This document shows positions 44,076 to 51,252 of a stretch of 64,000 nucleotides of DNA, one piece after another (positions within the stretch are counted from its first letter, which is position 1; each line of letters begins with the position of its first letter). Source of the stretch: an uncultured Trichococcus sp. (GTDB taxonomy: Bacteria; Bacillota; Bacilli; Lactobacillales; Aerococcaceae). The position numbers and the translations under genes were made by a program. The stretch covers positions 2,091,001 to 2,155,000 of the forward strand of contig NZ_OY764015.1 of the NCBI RefSeq assembly GCF_963667775.1, written 5' to 3'. A model generated the notes under the pieces. The model did not search any database. It saw only the letters and a list, made by a program, of their open reading frames with translations, and was not told the DNA's origin.

Positions 44076-45200
44076 GTGATTTACGAAATGACGATAGAAA
44101 AAAATCTGCTGACCGAACCGATTTCACACACAATCCGGATTGAGGACAATTCCACATTCGAGCAACTGTATCAAGATATTTTGGAAGTCCTCCAGGAAGA
44201 GGCTCCCAAAAATCATTCTTTCCAAATCATACGTTCCAACGGAAAAAAGCAGTCCGGCGTCACGATTCAGCCGCAACTCGCCTCTGACCAAGTGGCTGAA
44301 GATCCCTTTGTTTACAACGAAGACTCTGAGAATACCTCGCTTTTCGATGAAAGATTCTATGAGAATGGCACACCCCTCAAGGACTACTTCAAGAAACCCG
44401 GTGACGCGGCAACGTACATTTCCGTTCAGGATATTCCAGATGAATACACAGTCACTTTCAGAAAAACATTAACTCCCGCAGAGGCTATCTTGGCAGAGCT
44501 CAACCAACTCATTGAACGGTCTCCCGAACGCGGAGATAGCTATGACATTATAAAAGGGCAGATGGATGAATTAACACAGCTATTGAATCCATCCTCCAGA
44601 AAATCGAAAAAGCCAGCCGCACCTAAGCAGCCACAAATCTACTCCTTCAAGATCACGCTTGAAAACGTCAGAGGCCCGGTCTGGCGGAAGGTTCAGGTCA
44701 ACAGCGCCAGCTCATTCCAGGAACTGCACAAAATCATCCAGATCCTGTTCAATTGGCAAGGCCACCATCTTCATGACTTTATGATCCAAAAATCGAACGG
44801 AGTCCGCCAAAAAAATGTCTACATCGAACTTATCGAGGAGGATGCGTCTCCCTTTTCCAACCTCTTTTTTAATGCCAGAAAGACTCGCCTCTCTGAAGTA
44901 GAGGAATGTCTGCATGATCATTTTCTGGTGGAGAAGGATCAGGCGCGTTACACCTATGACTTCGGCGATGATTGGCAACATAAGATTGTCCTCGAAAAAA
45001 TTCTCGAGCCCGCAGAAGGAACGACCTATCCGATCTGCACGGCCGCCAAAAACGATGCCCCTTACGAAGACAGCCGTTATGAAGTCATGACCGGAAGTCT
45101 CAGCCTCCTCAACAGCAACGCCAAAGGGATCATCGCGGATGTGAATGGGGAGCTGGAACGGAGGATGCATAAGAAAAAAATATCTCACAAGAAAAAATAA
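44076..45200 (+). CDS. pRiA4b ORF-3-like protein with internal duplication
   Basis: This 374-residue protein is of the PF07929 (plasmid pRiA4b ORF-3) family, of unknown function and often found on mobile DNA. The C-terminal half (about 200-365) is the canonical unit: YSFKITLENVRGPVWRKVQV, FNWQGHHLHDFMI, ARYTYDFGDDWQHKIVLEKIL then EPAEG. The N-terminal half (about 3-140) repeats the same order in degraded form: YEMTIEKNLLTEPISHTIRI, FQIIRSNGKKQSGVTIQ, YTVTFRKTLTPAEA. It lacks the PVWR and YDFGDxWxH residues. GTG is the start, seven bases after AAGGAGG. The cysteine cluster usual after PAEG is also missing. Confidence 0.82.
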   Translation: MIYEMTIEKNLLTEPISHTIRIEDNSTFEQLYQDILEVLQEEAPKNHSFQIIRSNGKKQSGVTIQPQLASDQVAEDPFVYNEDSENTSLFDERFYENGTPLKDYFKKPGDAATYISVQDIPDEYTVTFRKTLTPAEAILAELNQLIERSPERGDSYDIIKGQMDELTQLLNPSSRKSKKPAAPKQPQIYSFKITLENVRGPVWRKVQVNSASSFQELHKIIQILFNWQGHHLHDFMIQKSNGVRQKNVYIELIEEDASPFSNLFFNARKTRLSEVEECLHDHFLVEKDQARYTYDFGDDWQHKIVLEKILEPAEGTTYPICTAAKNDAPYEDSRYEVMTGSLSLLNSNAKGIIADVNGELERRMHKKKISHKKK

Positions 45201-45301
45201 CAAAACACGATATGCCCGCGCTCTGGTTGTCGGATTCTTCATATTTATCAAACATACTCCTGTGAAATCGTAGCTATAATACATAGCAGTACACAAATCA
45301 A

Positions 45302-45335
45302 AAACGGACTGTCTCAATTTTGAGGCAGTCCGTTT
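45302..45335 (+). terminator. Long hairpin after the pRiA4b-like gene
   Basis: AAACGGACTGTCTCA (45302-45316) pairs with TGAGGCAGTCCGTTT (45321-45335) with a single G-U pair and a 4-base loop. The T-run is short, so termination is likely but not certain. Confidence 0.6.
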
Positions 45336-45404
45336 CGTTGTTATTGGGTAACGTAGTGCAACAACTCTCCCTTACTGAAATCGGAATCCTAGCAAGTAGA
45401 TCTA

Positions 45405-45481
45405 TCTCCGATGAAGCGCTCTTCATCGGAGAACTAAACGGAATACGTCTTGCACTCCGGCGAAGCCTACGTTCGCCGGAG
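45405..45481. repeat. GC-rich hairpin array B (CTCCGGCGA family)
   Basis: There are two perfect stem-loops. TCTCCGATGAAG pairs with CTTCATCGGAGA (45405-45432, 4-base loop). CTCCGGCGAA pairs with TTCGCCGGAG (45455-45481, 7-base loop). The two stems share CTCCG and GAA but differ at the two middle positions on both arms, keeping pairing intact. Confidence 0.82.
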
Positions 45482-45563
45482 GAGAGCTCCGAGAGATGTC
45501 GCATCTGACTGATGTTCGCTAGCCGCAGCCGTCTCAATACCCGGCCAGATATGAATAAAGCAA

Positions 45564-45605
45564 AAAAAGAGGGAACGTCTCGTTGAATGAGACACCCTCT
45601 TTTTT
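45564..45605. terminator. Bidirectional terminator after rpoN
   Basis: AAAAAGAGGG (45564-45573) and GTCTC (45577-45581) pair with GAGAC (45589-45593) and CCCTCTTTTT (45595 onward). It serves the minus-strand rpoN gene. Confidence 0.85.
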
Positions 45606-45634
45606 GGTTGCGTATTATCAAAAACATAATAGAA

Positions 45635-46930
45635 TCAGTCGAATCGTTTCCGCTTGGAAGTTGACGGAATGTTGAGTTCCGTCCTGTACTTGGCCACTGT
45701 CCGCCTGGAAATGTCAATTTTTTCCTTGACCAACAGATCGACTATTTTCTGATCGGACAGCGGTTTGTGTTTATCCTCTTCCTCGATCAGTTTTTTTATC
45801 ATTTTTTGGACCGATGTTGTGGAGAGTCCGTCTTCGTTTTCCGTTTTGGCTTTCCGGGACAAGAAGTACTTCAGCTCATAGATGCCCGAATCGGTTTGGA
45901 TGTAGGTGTCGTTTATTGCCCGGCTGATTGTGGATTCGTGCAGATTCAATTCTTCGGCGAGGTCTTTTAATTGCAGCGGAACGAGCGGATGCGCTTCGTC
46001 AAAGAAAAAAGCTGCCTGTCTGTGCACGATTGCCGTACTCACGCGCAAAATGGTTTCGCTGCGGAGCGCCAAATTTTCCTGTAGTGACTCGTACTCTTTC
46101 TTTTTGTCTTTGACGTACTTGACAACTTCCTTGTCCTTGAGTTGCTCCAGTTCCTCTGCATAGGCTTTATTGAAGGAAAGGATCGGCACGCCGTAACGTG
46201 CTTCGTTTATCTGCAGCTGCGAATCTTTGATGGTGACAATGATATCCGGTCTGATCGAGATTTGCTCATCGGCTTGGAATACTGCCCCGGGAGAAGGATT
46301 CAGATGCTGGACAAAATCGAAAACGGATTGGATATTTTCTAATGTTACCGCATATCTTTTGGAAATAGCGCCCCATTTTCTGTTGATCAGATCGTTGAAT
46401 GATTCTTCCAACACGACATAAGCGATATCAGGTGCATCCTCCCGCCGTTCCGTCTGCAGCATCAGGCACTCTTGCAGATTACGTGCTCCGATCCCAGGCG
46501 GATCGAGTTGTTGCAGCAGTGTCAAGGCATCCATCAGCTGGATTGGGTCAGCCTTCGTTTCGGCAGCCGCTTCTTCGATGCTTTTGATGACATAGCCTTT
46601 ATCGTTCAACTGGTTGATCCACCACACAATCAACGTGCGGAGGTAGGTATCCCGATAAGTCAGCATTACTTGCTCCGTAATATATTCATAAAGGGATTGT
46701 TTACGGTCGGGTATCCAACTCAAATCATTGGCTTGGCTACCGCTTCCGGAAACCCGCGATTCCCTGACTTTCATCTGCAGGAACGGATTATCCAAAACCT
46801 TCTGATTCAGATAATCGTGCAGTTCGAGATTGCCTAACTGAAGTATATGGATTCCTTGCAGCATCGTCTGAGAAAGCGTTTGCTTTTGCGTCTGCGTTTG
46901 AGTAAGATTTTGACTTTGGCTTAAGTTCAC
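45635..46930 (-). CDS. rpoN: RNA polymerase sigma-54 factor
   Basis: This 431-residue sigma-54 factor has the Gln-rich region I (SQSQNLTQTQTQKQTLSQ), a core-binding domain and a helix-turn-helix (LAEELNLHESTISRAIND). Near the C-terminus is the RpoN box as SRRTVAKYRTELNIPSTSKR, which reads the -24 promoter element. The GTG at 46930 follows AGAGGG by seven bases and gives the usual start at the Gln-rich region; the longer frame is not supported. No enhancer-binding activator is encoded in the window. In Lactobacillales sigma-54 normally serves LevR/ManR-controlled mannose-type PTS operons. Confidence 0.95.
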   Translation of the reverse strand: MNLSQSQNLTQTQTQKQTLSQTMLQGIHILQLGNLELHDYLNQKVLDNPFLQMKVRESRVSGSGSQANDLSWIPDRKQSLYEYITEQVMLTYRDTYLRTLIVWWINQLNDKGYVIKSIEEAAAETKADPIQLMDALTLLQQLDPPGIGARNLQECLMLQTERREDAPDIAYVVLEESFNDLINRKWGAISKRYAVTLENIQSVFDFVQHLNPSPGAVFQADEQISIRPDIIVTIKDSQLQINEARYGVPILSFNKAYAEELEQLKDKEVVKYVKDKKKEYESLQENLALRSETILRVSTAIVHRQAAFFFDEAHPLVPLQLKDLAEELNLHESTISRAINDTYIQTDSGIYELKYFLSRKAKTENEDGLSTTSVQKMIKKLIEEEDKHKPLSDQKIVDLLVKEKIDISRRTVAKYRTELNIPSTSKRKRFD

Positions 46931-47527
46931 ACATATTCCCTCTTTTCTGCTTCGATGATTAATTAGACCATCTTTCAGCCGTAACATCAAGTAAAAAAAT
47001 AATACGTCCAAGAACAGCCTAGATCATGCGTTTAGTTTCTCTGTACCATTTTCCCAACTAAGCGGGAAGCCCTCTTGAACGAAAACAAGTATTTCTTCAC
47101 GAATTACATGGTCAAAGCGATACAATGAACAAAAATAAATCCGCTGTCAAACGCGGTCCGAGAGGGAAGCCATCATTATGAACGAGTCTGAATTATTAGC
47201 GCACGGCTATCGAAAATACACAGGAGAAAAGGAAACCTTGGATTTTGGTTGATGCCGATTCGCCCGAAGAAGTGGCGCGCGTCATCCATGCTACCAGAAA
47301 CCTCTAAACACCAGACAGATCGCTCTTCTGTCGGGCGTCAGCCCAGGACGGTGACCCGGTGACCCGACAGTTCAACAGCCTGTCGACTGTTCCGTTACCG
47401 GAATGTGAGGCATCCTCCGGCGTAACCTCGGCCCATAGGGGGAAAAGACACCCCTAGTTGACTTGCGCCCCCGAATGCAAGTAGTATAATTGAATTGTAT
47501 ACGCTGCATATCCCAGGAGGAACCCAC
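46931..47527. other. Intergenic region between rpoN and the phosphatase gene
   Basis: It contains a YjdI-type pseudogene (47178-47307) and then about 150 bases of GC-rich inverted repeats (for example CTGTCGGG with CCCGACAG near 47326-47369). A candidate promoter for the phosphatase follows (TTGACT near 47458 and TATAAT near 47485, spacing 21, or TAGTAT with spacing 18). Confidence 0.55.
47178..47307 (+). pseudogene. Remnant of a YjdI-type divergent 4Fe-4S mono-cluster protein gene
   Basis: A frame from the ATG at 47178 reads MNESELLAHGYRKYTGEK, the typical start of YjdI-type ferredoxins (PF06902). It then runs out of frame and stops after 24 residues. From 47230, in the +1 frame, the conserved C-terminal part RKPWILVDADSPEEVARVIH is readable, ending ATRNL and a stop. 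About 25 codons between the two pieces, including the iron-sulfur cysteines, are missing. The final CPSGAL block is also gone. An AAAAGG microhomology lies at the junction. The gene cannot make a functional ferredoxin. Confidence 0.8.
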
Positions 47528-48097
47528 ATGAAAAAAACGTTGTACTTGATGCGCCACGGCCAGACCCTTTTCAATGTCCGCCGAAAAATTCAGGGCGCCT
47601 GTGATTCGCCTTTGACCGAGCTCGGCATCCAGCAAGCCGGAATCGCCAGTGCCTACTTTGATGAAATCGACCTCGACCACGCCTACAGTTCCACAGCCGA
47701 GCGCGCTTGCGATACGCTGGAAATCGTGACGAACGAACTGATGCCTTACCAACGCCTGAAAGGCCTGAAGGAAATGCATTTCGGAACCTTCGAAGGCGAA
47801 AGTGAAGATCTGAATCCAAAGGACAAGAGCACCTTTTTCGTGCAGTATGGCGGCGAATCCGGCGATCAGGTGAAGGATCGGATGGTCCGGACCTGCACTG
47901 AAATCATGGAGCAGGACGACCACCATACTGTGCTCGCCGTCTCCCATGCCGGCGCCTGCATCCACTTCCTGCGCGCATGGCAGGATCCGCATGAAGTGAT
48001 AAAAAACGGCATCACCAACTGCTGCGTCTTCAAGTACGAATACGACGTAGAAGCGAAAACTTTTGCACTGTTGGAAGTCGAACGGCACGGTTTCTGA
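47528..48097 (+). CDS. Histidine phosphatase (phosphoglycerate mutase-like) family protein
   Basis: This 189-residue protein is of the broad-specificity histidine phosphatase family. It has LYLMRHGQTLFN (His10 is the phospho-acceptor), YSSTAERACDTLEI with the second Arg, a LKEMHFGTFEGE acid segment, and VLAVSHAGACIHFL with the second catalytic His. AGGAGG is seven bases before the ATG. GpmB-like members act on various small phosphate esters, and true phosphoglycerate mutase activity is not implied. It is monocistronic. Confidence 0.92.
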   Translation: MKKTLYLMRHGQTLFNVRRKIQGACDSPLTELGIQQAGIASAYFDEIDLDHAYSSTAERACDTLEIVTNELMPYQRLKGLKEMHFGTFEGESEDLNPKDKSTFFVQYGGESGDQVKDRMVRTCTEIMEQDDHHTVLAVSHAGACIHFLRAWQDPHEVIKNGITNCCVFKYEYDVEAKTFALLEVERHGF

Positions 48098-48131
48098 AGT
48101 TTCTTGAAAACAAATCTGGATAAATAAGAAA

Positions 48132-48311
48132 AGCTGAACGGGTTCGTTCAGCCCTGAAAGAAATTTAGGAAATCTGTCCTTGCAACGTTCCCTACGGTCA
48201 CCTTGTACTGGGGCTCTAAGGGATGAATCCCTAAGAGTCCCATGCAACTGAGCATCGAAGAGCGCAATAGGACAGATTTATCTAATTTCCGAAGGGCTAA
48301 CCCGTGAAGCT
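48132..48311 (+). ncRNA. Rod-shaped structured RNA candidate (6S-like fold is one possibility)
   Basis: The ends pair through five successive helices: AGCT/AGCT, ACGGGTT/AACCCGT (48138-48144 with 48299-48305), AGCCCT/AGGGCT, GAAATT/AATTTC and AAATCTGTCCT/AGGACAGATTT (48170-48180 with 48269-48279). That makes 34 base pairs with small bulges. Inside is a large loop containing GTTCCCTACGGT (48187-48198) and a second strong hairpin, GGGGCTCTAAGGGAT with ATCCCTAAGAGTCCC (48210-48241). Length and shape recall 6S RNA, but I cannot confirm family identity. The strand is inferred from the flanking gene direction, and a MITE-like element is the alternative. Confidence 0.5.
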
Positions 48312-48414
48312 GGACATCATGTTAGATGCATGAAACATGTTGCAATCTTGTGAAACACCTACAGTGATGCACTTCTGAGTTGAAAAAAATTTATAAATTG
48401 CTGTATGTTGAAAA

Positions 48415-48421
48415 AAGTTAA
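48415..48421. repeat. Left target-site duplication AAGTTAA
   Basis: AAGTTAA stands directly before the left terminal repeat and is repeated at 50045-50051 directly after the right one. Confidence 0.75.
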
Positions 48422-50044
48422 CTCAACTTTCGCACTTGAAAAACCTATTTAACCCTTTGATATATCAATGTTTTTAAAGACTTTAATATCAAAAAATGTG
48501 CGCAAAAAGACACCTCTCTTTGGTAAAATGTAGTTACCACACTAACACAACCAAGGAGAGATGTCTTATGGCTACTATTTTACCAGAAAATCAAATCAAT
48601 CAGGAACTTAATTCTTCTGTTCATCAATTTTTTCGCGAACAGAAACTGGGGACGTTACTCAATCAATCCAATATCCGAAAAGAAGCAGGCATCTCACCGG
48701 TACTACTGGTCCAATTCATCTTTTCATTGGTCCTTCAAAAGAAAAATTTGTATCGGACATTGGAATCCGGACGGGAGCCAGAGGCTCCTGCCAAGGATGC
48801 GGTTTATCGTCTGCTCAACAACGCAACCTATAATTGGCGCAAGTTTCTGTTGTTACTGAGCCAGAATGTCATTACCCAGAAATTGCTCCCGCTTGTCTCG
48901 GAAAACCGCGAACGCGTCCTGATTTTGGATGATTCCTTATACAGCCGTGCCCGTAGTAAATCAGTCGAAATGCTTGCGCTCGTTCATGACCATACTACCA
49001 AGAAGTTCGTCCGTGGCTTTCGCATGCTGACTTTGGGGTGGTCAGATGGGAACACTTTCCTGCCGCTTGCGTTCTCTTTGTTGAGCTCAGAGAAACAATC
49101 GAACCGTTTCCAAGAAATCAATCCCGCCATAGATAAGCGCACCGTGGGTTACAAGCGTCGAAAGGAAGCCGTCAAAAAGTCGACGGAAGCGCTGTTCGAC
49201 TTGCTTGATGATATAAATCCGCTCCAACTCTGCGCTCAGACGTTACTTTTCGATAGTTGGTTTGCATTTCCAAAAGTGATCAAGCGCGTAGTTTCAGAGT
49301 ATCCACTCGAGGTGATCTGTATGCTAAAACGGATGCACCGCGTGTACTACACGTATGAAGGGCAAAAGTATACTTTGACCCAGTTGTATCAGGTTGTGCG
49401 CAAAAAACGTGGTCGTGCCAAGATTCTCGCATCTGTTGTCGTCAGCTTGGGATTGGACGATAATGAAAAAGAGATCCAAGCCCGTATTGTCTTCGTGCGT
49501 GACCGAAACCGCTCCAAAAATTGGCTTGCAATTTTGTCCACAGATACGAACCTGCCTGAAGAAGAAGTTGTGCGTCTCTACGGCAAACGCTGGGATATGG
49601 AGTGTTTCTTCAAGGTGGCAAAATCACATCTGGCGCTAGGAAAAGAGTTTCAGTGCCGCAGTTACGATGCGATGGTAGCCCACACGACGATTGTCTTCAC
49701 CCGTTACATCATGCTTGCACTTCGGACGCGCGAAGCGCAAGATCCAAGGACCATCGGTCAGCTGTTCTTTTTGTGTTGTGATGAATTGGAAGACATCCGA
49801 TTTGCAGAAGCAATTCTATTGGTATTGGACTGTCTGAAGGCGTCTCTCACGGAAGAACCTATCTTGTCTGAAGAAATGGTGCAGTCTGTTCTGGACAGAG
49901 TTTTCGACAACTTTCCTGCTTTCTTAAAACGAGCATTTCATCAACCTGAAAAGCAGTTCCCAAGCGTTTTAGCGGCATAACATTATAGCTAGAATTATTG
50001 ATATATCAAGCCTTTAGGGTCTTTTTCGGTGTGCGAAAGTTGAG
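48422..50044 (+). mobile_element. Complete IS4-family-type insertion sequence
   Basis: This 1623-bp element is bounded by the perfect 14-bp terminal inverted repeat CTCAACTTTCGCAC (48422-48435, and its complement at 50031-50044). The inverted similarity extends with mismatches to a shared TTGATATATCAAT about 47 bp inside each end. One transposase gene fills the interior. A 7-bp AAGTTAA duplication flanks it, indicating a fairly recent insertion. The target was the left arm of a terminator hairpin. Confidence 0.88.
48568..49980 (+). CDS. IS4-type DDE transposase
   Basis: This 470-residue transposase shows RVLILDDSLYSRARSKS with the first catalytic Asp, LLFDSWFAFPKVI with the second, and YGKRWDMECFFKVAKSHLAL with the Y-R-E-K signature of IS4-like elements containing the catalytic Glu. 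The ATG at 48568 follows AAGGAGAG; a longer frame has no site. The frame is intact, so the element could be active. It moves the surrounding insertion sequence by cut and paste. Confidence 0.93.
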   Translation: MATILPENQINQELNSSVHQFFREQKLGTLLNQSNIRKEAGISPVLLVQFIFSLVLQKKNLYRTLESGREPEAPAKDAVYRLLNNATYNWRKFLLLLSQNVITQKLLPLVSENRERVLILDDSLYSRARSKSVEMLALVHDHTTKKFVRGFRMLTLGWSDGNTFLPLAFSLLSSEKQSNRFQEINPAIDKRTVGYKRRKEAVKKSTEALFDLLDDINPLQLCAQTLLFDSWFAFPKVIKRVVSEYPLEVICMLKRMHRVYYTYEGQKYTLTQLYQVVRKKRGRAKILASVVVSLGLDDNEKEIQARIVFVRDRNRSKNWLAILSTDTNLPEEEVVRLYGKRWDMECFFKVAKSHLALGKEFQCRSYDAMVAHTTIVFTRYIMLALRTREAQDPRTIGQLFFLCCDELEDIRFAEAILLVLDCLKASLTEEPILSEEMVQSVLDRVFDNFPAFLKRAFHQPEKQFPSVLAA

Positions 50045-50051
50045 AAGTTAA
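50045..50051. repeat. Right target-site duplication AAGTTAA
   Basis: Second copy of the 7-bp target duplication. It also forms the start of the terminator stem at 50045-50088. Confidence 0.75.
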
Positions 50052-50092
50052 GGAGATGCCTCGAAATAACGAGGCACCCCCTTAACTTTTTT
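50045..50092. terminator. Terminator hairpin used as IS target
   Basis: AAGTTAAGG (50045-50053) pairs with CCTTAACTT (50080-50088), and inside it GCCTCG (50058-50063) pairs with CGAGGC (50070-50075). T6 follows. Joining the left flank (AAAAA before AAGTTAA) restores an A-run on the other side, so before the insertion this was a bidirectional terminator. Confidence 0.8.
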
Positions 50093-50126
50093 GCGCTTTT
50101 CACACATTTAATTGATTACCGGAGAA

Positions 50127-50164
50127 GCCGAAAAGATGAGTAATTTTCTCTTGTTCATCTTTCC
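50127..50164. repeat. AAGATG palindrome, copy 3
   Basis: Arms AAAGATGAGTAA and TTGTTCATCTTT flank TTTTCTC. It lies 26 bases downstream of the stop of the minus-strand hydrolase gene at 50190, where it could act as a weak terminator. Confidence 0.6.
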
Positions 50165-50189
50165 CCCCAAGATCTTGCCAGCACAATTC

Positions 50190-51122
50190 CTAATCCCACT
50201 TGGTTTTATCCTGCAAATCGAGACTGAAGCGTTTCAGCAGCCAGGCTTCCGCCAGGTCGATCCATTTGGCGGCATTTTGGTCTACCAACGTTTTAGCGTT
50301 GGCTGTAGCCTGCGTGGCAAGGCTCAATCCATGCGGGCCTTCTTCGAATACATGCATCTCGAACGGGATATTGCGCTCCGAAAGAGCCATGCCCATCCGA
50401 AGCGTGTGACCGACCGGCACTAGCGCATCCGATGCGGTGGCCCACAAGAACATTGGCGGTGTTTTTTCTGTCACCAACAACGCGGGGCTCACTTCCTTCA
50501 GTGTTTTATCGCTAGGGCTCGCTTCTCCCAGCAGCGACGTAACCGAAGCATCAAACAGAAGGGTGCCCATTTCATCTTTTTCAGTCGCTTTCATGAACAG
50601 ATAATCGCTCAACGTATAACCCAAAATCGTAGCATCGGGACGGAGTTTTTCTTCCGATACTTGGTAATGATCGGTCAAAATCGGTTTGTCCCAATAGACC
50701 GAGTACATTGCGACATTGTGCGCACCAGCCGAAAAGCCGCACAGAGCGATCCGATCCGTATCCACAAACCATGCTTCGCTGTTTTCGTGGATCGTCAGCA
50801 TGGCTTTGCCGATGTCCCTAATCGCGGCCGGAAAGACGGTATGCTCGCGCCTTTCGACTCCACCAAAAATGGATTCAAAAGGTTCATGCTTATCCAAATA
50901 TACGGAGTAGCGCAGCACGAAGGCATGATAGCCCATCGCCGCAAACCGCATCGCCACCGGCTCGGCTTCCCGATCGGAACAGGAGAGATAAGCTCCGCCT
51001 GGACAAATCAGCACAGCCGGACGGTTAGCGCCATCCAGCAATTCCGGAGAATCCTGCAGGACATAAGTCGTCAGCGTGACGTCTTCACGCTCCGGATACA
51101 ATTTTATCGTTTCAACAATCAT
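50190..51122 (-). CDS. Acetyl-esterase-like alpha/beta hydrolase
   Basis: This 310-residue cytoplasmic hydrolase is of the BD-FAE/acetylxylan-esterase-like group. The oxyanion segment is VLICPGGAYLSCSDREAEP, the nucleophile is Ser131 in LCGFSAGAHN, the likely acid is in WATASDALVP, and the His is in FEEGPHGLSLA. There is no signal peptide. Relatives remove acetyl groups from xylo-oligosaccharides or sugars. Location beside GH3, GH78, GH43 and GH2 genes supports a role in degrading decorated plant oligosaccharides (inference). Confidence 0.88.
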   Translation of the reverse strand: MIVETIKLYPEREDVTLTTYVLQDSPELLDGANRPAVLICPGGAYLSCSDREAEPVAMRFAAMGYHAFVLRYSVYLDKHEPFESIFGGVERREHTVFPAAIRDIGKAMLTIHENSEAWFVDTDRIALCGFSAGAHNVAMYSVYWDKPILTDHYQVSEEKLRPDATILGYTLSDYLFMKATEKDEMGTLLFDASVTSLLGEASPSDKTLKEVSPALLVTEKTPPMFLWATASDALVPVGHTLRMGMALSERNIPFEMHVFEEGPHGLSLATQATANAKTLVDQNAAKWIDLAEAWLLKRFSLDLQDKTKWD

Positions 51123-51184
51123 TTTTTTGCCTCCTTATAAGTTCTGATGCATATCTTACATTGAATTAGTTGCCGATGGAGGGG

Positions 51185-51222
51185 GCCGAAAAGATGGATA
51201 TGTCACGATTATACATCTTTTT
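51185..51222. repeat. AAGATG palindrome, copy 4
   Basis: Arms AAAGATGGATA and TATACATCTTT surround TGTCACGAT. It is 31 bases downstream of the GH3 stop at 51253 and has T-runs, so it may be that gene's terminator. Confidence 0.6.
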
Positions 51223-51252
51223 GAGGCCGATCCGAATACTAAACTGCATATT

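Larger units (their letters stand above)
45201..45634. other. Intergenic region with hairpin array B between two terminators
   Basis: These 434 bases have no credible gene. A long hairpin (45302-45335) and the rpoN terminator (45564-45605) flank hairpin array B (45405-45481). An ACAAATCAAAAACGG stretch precedes the first hairpin. Confidence 0.65.
48098..48567. other. Intergenic region with structured RNA candidate and left IS end
   Basis: It contains a roughly 180-base rod-shaped inverted repeat (48132-48311) and about 100 AT-rich bases in which nothing was recognised (48312-48414). The target duplication, the left end of the insertion sequence and the transposase leader follow. Confidence 0.6.

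Noticed and set aside
47372-48247. Long minus-strand open frame of 291 codons opposite the phosphatase gene
   Set aside because: It runs across the structured RNA and antisense to a clear histidine phosphatase, has low-complexity composition and no ribosome site. It is a shadow of the real gene.
48422-50044. GATATATC at the IS ends as additional sites for the GntR repressor
   Set aside because: The octamer is a short AT-rich palindrome. In the IS it lies in subterminal repeats unrelated to the mannosidase promoters, so chance or IS function explains it better.
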